Of a DNA stretch of 64,000 nucleotides, positions 58,078 to 64,000 are shown piece by piece. Made by a program: the position numbers and the translations under genes. The DNA is from Acidimicrobiales bacterium (GTDB lineage: Bacteria > Actinomycetota > Acidimicrobiia > Acidimicrobiales > JAHEJN01): positions 18,916-82,915 of the forward strand of contig JAHEJN010000005.1 of assembly GCA_024638845.1 (NCBI GenBank), written 5' to 3'. The notes below the pieces were generated by a model. The model saw only the letters and a program-made list of their open reading frames with translations. It was not told where the DNA came from and did not search any database. Numbering within the stretch: position 1 is the stretch's first letter; the number at the start of each line of letters is the position of its first letter.

Positions 58078-60366
58078 CTAGATCTTCTCGAGCGGAGCCC
58101 AGCTCAACAACAGCACCTTCTCGCGGCCGTCGCTGAATCGAACTGTGGCCTCGGTGGTGTCGCCGGCTCCCTGCATGGCGATGATCACGCCCTCGCCGAA
58201 GGTGCTGTGACGAACGCCATCGCCGGTCTTCAGCCCGAGGGAGTCGGCCCCGCTCGGTTCGGGTGCTGAACGGGCCCGAATTGTGGCCTCGACCCGCTCT
58301 TCACGGTGACCACCCCAGGACGTGCGGCCGAGGCGGCTCTGCGAGCGGCGCCGCGCCGACCGGCTGCCCTCGGCCTCGTCGACCAGCTCGGTCGGGACCT
58401 CCTCGAGGAACCGGCTGGGCGGGTTGTACTGCGTGTTGCCGTAGAGCGTTCGGCTCCAGGCGTGGGTGAGGAAGAGGCGCTGCTGGGCACGCGTGATACC
58501 CACGTAGGCCAGCCGCCGCTCTTCTTCGAGCTCATCGGGATCACCGAGGGCGCGGGCATGGGGGAACACGCCGTCTTCCATCCCGAGGAGGAACACGATC
58601 GGGTACTCGAGGCCCTTGGCCGAGTGCATCGTCATGAGCACCACCGAGCTCTCGTCGTCGTCGAGCGCGTCGGTGTCGGATACCAGGCTCACCTGTTCGA
58701 GAAAGTCGTCGGTGTGGGGGAACTCGCGGGCGACACCCACGAGCTCGGCCAGATTCTCGATCCGTCCGTCGGCCTCGACACTGTGCTCGGCCCGCAGTTC
58801 ACCGAGATACCCGCTGGCCTCGAGCAGATGCTCGATCAGCGGCCCGGGACCGCCGTCGTCGAGGGCCGAGGCCTCGTCGATGAGATCGAGGAAGGTGGCG
58901 ATCCCCTTCACCGCCGTACCGCTCACCCCGGCGTCGTTCGATTCACGCAGGGCCTGCATGAAGGTGAGCCCCCGCGATGCAGCCCAGGTGTCGATACGGG
59001 CGACCGATGAGTCGCCGATGCCCCGCTTGGGTGTGTTGAGCACCCGCTTGACCGACACCTCGTCGATGGGGTTCACGACGCACCGCAGATACGCGAGCGC
59101 GTCCTTCACCTCGCGGCGATCGTAGAAACGCGTACCGCCGATGACCTTGTAGGGGATGCCCACCCGCACCAAATGCTCCTCGAGCACTCGACTCTGGGCG
59201 TTGGTGCGGTAAAAAACCGCCATCTCGCCCCAGCGCATCGCGTCGGAGTCGTGCAGGGTGGCGAGCTGATGGGCCACCCATTGCGCCTCGTCGGCCTCGT
59301 CGTCGGCGTGATAGCGGGTGATGCGAGCGCCTTTGCCCTTGTCGGTCCAGAGGTGCTTGGGCTTGCGACCGAAGTTGTTGTCGATGACGGCATTGGCGGC
59401 ATCGAGAATCGTCTGGGTCGACCGGTAGTTCTGCTCGAGGAGCACGACGGTGGCATCGGGGAATGCGGTCTCGAACTCGAGGATGTTGCGGATGTCGGCC
59501 CCCCGGAACCGGTAGATCGACTGGTCGCTGTCACCCACGACACACACCTGGCGGTGTTCGCCGGCCAACAGCGTGACCAGCTCGTTCTGCACCGAGTTGG
59601 TGTCCTGGTACTCGTCGACGAGCACGTGGCGGAAGCGCCGTCGGTACGACTCGAGTATGTCGGCGCTCTGGTGGAAGAGGCGCACCGTCTCGAGCAGGAG
59701 GTCGTCGAAGTCCATGGCGCCGGCCTTCTTCAGCCGGTCCTGGTACTCCCGGTAGACGTCGGCCACCTTGCGTTCGATGAGCACGGTGGCGTTGGTGGCG
59801 TACTGCTCGGGGCCGATCATCTCGTTCTTCGCGTTGGAGATCTGCGCATGCATCGACCGCGGCGGGAAGCGTTTCGAGTCGAGGTCGAGATCGCGGAGCA
59901 CGTAGCTGGTGAGCCGCAGGGCGTCGGCCTGGTCGTAGATGGTGAACGCCGACGGGAAGCCCGCGTGCTTCGCTTCCCGGCGCAGGATGCGCACACACGC
60001 CGCGTGGAATGTCGACACCCACATCTTGTCGGCGACAGGACCCACCAGGCCCCGGAGGCGCTGCTTCATCTCGTCGGCCGCCTTGTTGGTGAAGGTGATG
60101 GCCAGGATCTCGAAGGGCGAGATGCCCAGCTCCTCGATGAGATGGGCGATCCGATGGGTGAGGACTCGCGTCTTGCCCGAGCCGGCACCGGCCACGATCA
60201 GCAGCGGGCCGCTGTCGTGGACCACGGCGTCGCGTTGGGCCGGATTGAGCCCGTCGAGCAGATCGACCCGGGGCCGGCGGTGGGGCTCCTCGTCGCCGTA
60301 CTCGACCTCGTCGGGTGGTGGCTCGTCGGGCGCGCCGAACGGGTCATCTGCGGAGAAGCGCGACAT
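58078..60366 (-). CDS. pcrA: ATP-dependent DNA helicase, UvrD/PcrA family
   Basis: LNPAQRDAVVHDSGPLLIVAGAGSGKTRVLTHRIAHLI, LVDEYQDTNSVQNELV, GDSDQSIYRFRGADIRNILEF, MTMHSAKGLEYPIVFLLGMEDGVFPH. Confidence 0.95.
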   Translation of the reverse strand: MSRFSADDPFGAPDEPPPDEVEYGDEEPHRRPRVDLLDGLNPAQRDAVVHDSGPLLIVAGAGSGKTRVLTHRIAHLIEELGISPFEILAITFTNKAADEMKQRLRGLVGPVADKMWVSTFHAACVRILRREAKHAGFPSAFTIYDQADALRLTSYVLRDLDLDSKRFPPRSMHAQISNAKNEMIGPEQYATNATVLIERKVADVYREYQDRLKKAGAMDFDDLLLETVRLFHQSADILESYRRRFRHVLVDEYQDTNSVQNELVTLLAGEHRQVCVVGDSDQSIYRFRGADIRNILEFETAFPDATVVLLEQNYRSTQTILDAANAVIDNNFGRKPKHLWTDKGKGARITRYHADDEADEAQWVAHQLATLHDSDAMRWGEMAVFYRTNAQSRVLEEHLVRVGIPYKVIGGTRFYDRREVKDALAYLRCVVNPIDEVSVKRVLNTPKRGIGDSSVARIDTWAASRGLTFMQALRESNDAGVSGTAVKGIATFLDLIDEASALDDGGPGPLIEHLLEASGYLGELRAEHSVEADGRIENLAELVGVAREFPHTDDFLEQVSLVSDTDALDDDESSVVLMTMHSAKGLEYPIVFLLGMEDGVFPHARALGDPDELEEERRLAYVGITRAQQRLFLTHAWSRTLYGNTQYNPPSRFLEEVPTELVDEAEGSRSARRRSQSRLGRTSWGGHREERVEATIRARSAPEPSGADSLGLKTGDGVRHSTFGEGVIIAMQGAGDTTEATVRFSDGREKVLLLSWAPLEKI

Positions 60367-60417
60367 CGAGGTCACCCTACTGGGCGGCTGCGACACCGCT
60401 GCGGCCCCATCGACGGC

Positions 60418-61224
60418 TCAGGACAGCAGCCGCGCGCGGAACAGATCGAGCACCTGGTCGAGGGCTCGGCGGGTGGCATGACCGGGCTCGTCCTGGAGGT
60501 CGAGGGTGAGGACCGAGTGGGCCCGCCGGCTCACGCCGTTGCGGTTGCCTGCACCGGAGTCGATCTCGACGGCGACGAAGCCCTCACCCAGCTCGCGCCG
60601 CAGGGTGTCGAACCGGGCGGCGGGCGACATCGAGTCCTCCGAGAACCGGAGGCCCAGCACCGGGCAACCCTCAGCCACCCGTTCCTTGACCACGGCGAGG
60701 TCGACCTTCGACAGATGCGGTGCCGCCTTGCGCTTCCGGCCGATGCCCAACGGAAGACTCGGCTGGCTGAGTACCGGCGCCACCACGACCGGGTCGACCA
60801 TCATGGCCAGCGCGAATCCCCCGCTCCAGCACATACCCACCACGCCGACGCCCGGTCCGCCCGCCTCGCCGTGCACGTCGCGTGCCAGGGCCCGCAGCCA
60901 ATCGGTGACGGGGGGTGACTTCTTGGTACTGAACGCAGCGAACTCGCGGGCCACACATCCCTTGGCCAGGGACTTCACCGAGTAGCCGACCGTGACCGGT
61001 CGGCCCGGCTCACCGTAGAGCGACGGCACGACGACCGTGCATCCGATGTCGACGATGCGACGGGCGAAGTCGGCGACGTCGGGGCTGATGCCCGGCATCT
61101 CGGTGAGCACCAGCACGGCCGGACCGTTGCCGGCCAACAGGACGGTCTTGGTCTTGGCCAGATAGGTGCGTTGCTCTCGCGTGAAGTCGCTCAGGTCGTC
61201 GGGAGTCTGCGTGCCCATTCCCAT
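60418..61224 (-). CDS. Dienelactone hydrolase-family protein
   Basis: GVVGMCWSGGFALAMM nucleophile-elbow-type motif; alpha/beta-hydrolase layout. Confidence 0.82.
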   Translation of the reverse strand: MGMGTQTPDDLSDFTREQRTYLAKTKTVLLAGNGPAVLVLTEMPGISPDVADFARRIVDIGCTVVVPSLYGEPGRPVTVGYSVKSLAKGCVAREFAAFSTKKSPPVTDWLRALARDVHGEAGGPGVGVVGMCWSGGFALAMMVDPVVVAPVLSQPSLPLGIGRKRKAAPHLSKVDLAVVKERVAEGCPVLGLRFSEDSMSPAARFDTLRRELGEGFVAVEIDSGAGNRNGVSRRAHSVLTLDLQDEPGHATRRALDQVLDLFRARLLS

Positions 61225-61230
61225 GCCCGA

Positions 61231-61236
61231 ACCCTA
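61231..61236 (-). promoter_or_regulatory. Putative leaderless -10 box TAGGGT, 6 nt before start codon
   Basis: Reverse strand TAGGGT-tcgggc-ATG(61224). Confidence 0.5.
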
Positions 61237-61272
61237 GGCCGGACCGCGCGGCAGCAGGTAGCGTCCACGCGC

Positions 61273-62205
61273 ATGACCCACCCGATCCGCTTCTGTGTCG
61301 CCGCGGGCCTCGTCAACGACGCGGCCGACTTCCTCGACAACGCTCGCCGGGCCGAAGACCTCGGGTACGACGCGCTGGCCATCGCCGACCATCTCGGTGA
61401 CCAGCTCGCCCCGCTCCTCGCCCTGACCGCGGCAGCCGGCGTCACCAGCACCCTGAAGCTCCAGACGCTGGTGCTGGCCAACGACTACCGCCATCCGGGC
61501 ATTCTCGCCAAGGAGGTCACCACGCTCGACCAGCTCAGTGGCGGCCGCCTCGAGCTCGGTATCGGGGCGGGCTGGATGCTCACCGACTACGAGCAGATGG
61601 GCATGAGCTACGACCGGCCCGGCACGCGCATCACCCGTCTGGCCGAGAGCGTTGCCATTCTCAAGGCGGCCTTCACCGGCGAGGCCGTCGACTTCCACGG
61701 CGACCACTATTCGATCACCGGGCTGGTGAACGGTCCCGCTCCGGTGCGGCCGGGCGGTCCGCCGCTGCTGGTCGCCGGAGGCGGGCGCAAGGTGCTCTCG
61801 CTGGCCGCGCGCGAGGCCGACATCGTCGGGGTGAACCCGTCGTTGGCTGCCGGCGTCATCGACGAGCGGGCCGGCCCATCGGCGACACCCGATGCCACCG
61901 ACGAGAAGATCGAGTGGATCCGCGAGGCCGCAGGCGATCGCTTCGGCGAGCTGGAGCTCCAGACACGAGTGCACCTGGCCACGATCTCCGACGACCGACA
62001 AGGCATGGCCGAGCTCCTCGGCCCGGCCCTCGGCGTTGCCGCCGACGAGGCGCTCGAGTCGCCTCACGCCCTGGTGGGTTCGGTCGAACAGTGCATCGAG
62101 ACCGTCCTCGGCTGGCGCGAACGCTGGGGTATCACCTACGTGAGTATCGGCTCCGAAGCGATGGACGAGATGGCGCCGGTGGTGGCCGAGCTCGCCGGGC
62201 GGTGA
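61273..62205 (+). CDS. LLM-class (F420-dependent-type) oxidoreductase
   Basis: DNARRAEDLGYDALAIADHLGDQLAPLLALTAAAGVTSTLKLQTLVLANDYRHPGILAKEVTTLDQLSGGRLELGIGAGW. Confidence 0.88.
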   Translation: MTHPIRFCVAAGLVNDAADFLDNARRAEDLGYDALAIADHLGDQLAPLLALTAAAGVTSTLKLQTLVLANDYRHPGILAKEVTTLDQLSGGRLELGIGAGWMLTDYEQMGMSYDRPGTRITRLAESVAILKAAFTGEAVDFHGDHYSITGLVNGPAPVRPGGPPLLVAGGGRKVLSLAAREADIVGVNPSLAAGVIDERAGPSATPDATDEKIEWIREAAGDRFGELELQTRVHLATISDDRQGMAELLGPALGVAADEALESPHALVGSVEQCIETVLGWRERWGITYVSIGSEAMDEMAPVVAELAGR

Positions 62206-62209
62206 TCCC

Positions 62210-63139
62210 GTGAGCGCACCGCCGGTGGGCTTCCCCGACGGGTTGTCGACTCGTGGCGCATCGACGAGCGACGTCGACATCGTCTTCGAGCTCTTCCGGA
62301 CGACCGACCTGCACGACCAGGGCGTGGTCATGATCACCCGTGAGGACATCGAAGCCGACATGGCCGACCCGGAGGCCGATCTGATCAACGACAACCTGCT
62401 GGTGTTCGACGGCGCACAGCTCGTCGGTTACGTCGAGGTCCCGGGCTGGCGCGCCGACGGGGAGGTGCATCCCGATCACCGCGGTCGAGGTATCGGATCG
62501 GCTCTGATCGACTGGATGGAGGCTCGGGCGCTGGCCCGGACACCGGTCGATGCCGACGTGCGCGTGGGCCAAACCAAATTCGACGGGTGCACCGAGGCCA
62601 TCGAGCTGTTCCAGCGCCGCGGCTACGAGGCGCGCCACACCTCCTGGGTTCTGTACTTTCCGCCCGATGCCGAGATCGTCGATCGCCATCCGCCCGGCGT
62701 CGAGATCCGGGCGTTTGCCGGGCCCGAGCTCCCCGCCATCCACCGACTGATCGAAGATGCCTTCAACGAGTGGCCCAATCGCACGCCCACCTCGTACGCC
62801 TCGTGGCTGGCCCATACCGTCGAACGATCCGACTTCGACCCCGCACTGCTGCGGGTGGCCGTGGAGGGCGAGACCGTCGTCGGTGTGTGCCACGGCCTCG
62901 ACGCACCGGACGAGGGCTGGGTCGACAGCGTCGCCGTGCGCCGCGATCGTCGGGGGCGGGGTATCGCCCAGGCGTTGTTGGCTCAGACCTTCGGTGACCT
63001 GCGCCGCCGGGGAAGACCGCGGCTCGGTCTCAGCACCGACTCACGAACAGGTGCCCTCGACCTCTATCTCCGTCTCGGCATGGAGGTCGAGGCTACTTAC
63101 CGCCACTGGTCGAGGCTGCTGCGACGCGCCGGGAAGTGA
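62210..63139 (+). CDS. GNAT acetyltransferase with two GNAT domains
   Basis: VHPDHRGRGIGSALIDWMEARA and VRRDRRGRGIAQALLAQTFGDLRRRG. Confidence 0.87.
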   Translation: MSAPPVGFPDGLSTRGASTSDVDIVFELFRTTDLHDQGVVMITREDIEADMADPEADLINDNLLVFDGAQLVGYVEVPGWRADGEVHPDHRGRGIGSALIDWMEARALARTPVDADVRVGQTKFDGCTEAIELFQRRGYEARHTSWVLYFPPDAEIVDRHPPGVEIRAFAGPELPAIHRLIEDAFNEWPNRTPTSYASWLAHTVERSDFDPALLRVAVEGETVVGVCHGLDAPDEGWVDSVAVRRDRRGRGIAQALLAQTFGDLRRRGRPRLGLSTDSRTGALDLYLRLGMEVEATYRHWSRLLRRAGK

Positions 63140-63757
63140 TCAGCCGTCGCGGCCCATCAACGCCAACAGCCGGGTGGCAGCGTCGGCGTCGAGACCGACA
63201 GGAATCGGTGGGCCGAACTGCTCGCTGTCGAGCACGGCACCAGCCATGGGGCGAATGAAATCGAGCGCCCATTCGGCCGGCAGATCGGGCAAGGGCCGAT
63301 CGACGCCCAGCGCGTGCGCGAGATCCCAGCCGTGGGCCAGATTCTCCACCACCCGCATACCGGCCAGCTGCTCGCCGGTGGCGGTACCCAACGGATGCGG
63401 GTAGCTGGCGGCCAGAGCGCCGACCTCACCGAGCGCACCGAGCAGTCCGAGCGCCACCCCGCGCCAAGTGGCCATGGCGTTGGTGCCTATCGCCGAGGTG
63501 TCGACCTCGGTGGTCCACTCGACGTTCTCGCCTCGGACGAGAGCCGAGATCTGGGCCTCGTTGATGATCACATGGGCGACCAGGCGGCGTATGTCCCATT
63601 CGTCGACCGGACGATCCCAGTCGGCCTCGCCCACCAGCGCCAGCGTCTCGCCGAAGTAGGCGAGGGCTGCCTTCAGCGCGTCGAGCGGTGCCAGGGCTGG
63701 GTCGTTGGCGGGATCGGCGTCGTTGGCGGGATCGGCGTCGTTGCCAGGATCGGACAC
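63140..63757 (-). CDS. DinB/maleylpyruvate isomerase-like (TIGR03086-type) metal-binding protein
   Basis: WDRPVDEWDIRRLVAHVIINEAQI ... VVENLAHGWDLAHALG. Confidence 0.78.
   Translation of the reverse strand: MSDPGNDADPANDADPANDPALAPLDALKAALAYFGETLALVGEADWDRPVDEWDIRRLVAHVIINEAQISALVRGENVEWTTEVDTSAIGTNAMATWRGVALGLLGALGEVGALAASYPHPLGTATGEQLAGMRVVENLAHGWDLAHALGVDRPLPDLPAEWALDFIRPMAGAVLDSEQFGPPIPVGLDADAATRLLALMGRDG
63701..63754. repeat. Three tandem 18-bp units encoding an acidic N-terminal repeat
   Basis: gtcgttggcgggatcggc x2 (perfect) plus gtcgttgccaggatcgga. Confidence 0.9.
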
Positions 63758-63761
63758 CGGG

Positions 63762-64000
63762 TCATTCCCACTCGATGGTGCCTGGTGGCTTCGACGTGAT
63801 GTCGTAGGCCACTCGGTTGACGCCGTCGACCTCGTTGATGATGCGGCTCGACATCGTCTCGAGCAGTTCGTAGGGCAGTCGGGCCCAGTCGGCGGTCATC
63901 GCGTCGTCACTGGTCACGGCCCGGATGATGACAGGATGGGCGTACGTGCGTTCGTCACCCATGACCCCCACCGAGCGGATGTCGGGCAGGACGGCGAAGG
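63762..64000 (-). CDS. guaA: GMP synthase (glutamine-hydrolysing), C-terminal part; runs off window end
   Basis: ...[78 protein letters not shown]. Confidence 0.95.
   Translation of the reverse strand, partial: FAVLPDIRSVGVMGDERTYAHPVIIRAVTSDDAMTADWARLPYELLETMSSRIINEVDGVNRVAYDITSKPPGTIEWE

Noticed and set aside
59173-60918. 581-aa plus-strand ORF opposite pcrA
   Set aside because: Antisense shadow spanning into a second gene.

Overview
This 64 kb, high-GC window is a contiguous chromosomal segment that looks actinobacterial, probably Acidimicrobiia-like by gene content (inference). It is densely coding and I saw no rRNA, tRNA, CRISPR array, transposase or phage module. Most of it is core metabolism and regulation: a phosphate regulon (pstSCAB-phoU-senX3-regX3 with ppk1), an ECF sigma/anti-sigma/TatA group flanked by two WhiB genes, sdhCAB, ilvE, mdh, monomeric icd, folD, purH-purN, sucCD, a UvrD/PcrA helicase and guaA (partial). 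The main accessory item is a 1841-aa two-module NRPS-like synthase (A-T-C-A-T-TE, 27992..33517) encoded just downstream of a MocR-type PLP regulator. That regulator diverges from a PLP-dependent decarboxylase across a palindrome-rich operator candidate. Other points worth checking are: two glycoside-hydrolase-fold proteins that have lost canonical catalytic residues (a GH1-like protein lacking both carboxylates and a GH2-like protein lacking the acid/base Glu); a triple 11-bp-phased PHO box and an intercistronic hairpin in the pst operon; a recurrent TANNNT-N6-(A/G)TG signature suggesting widespread leaderless transcription; short tandem duplications at convergent gene ends; a DUF952-DUF2817 fusion; and a tandem pair of small membrane paralogs. 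All assignments come from reading motifs in the translated ORFs; no database search was run.
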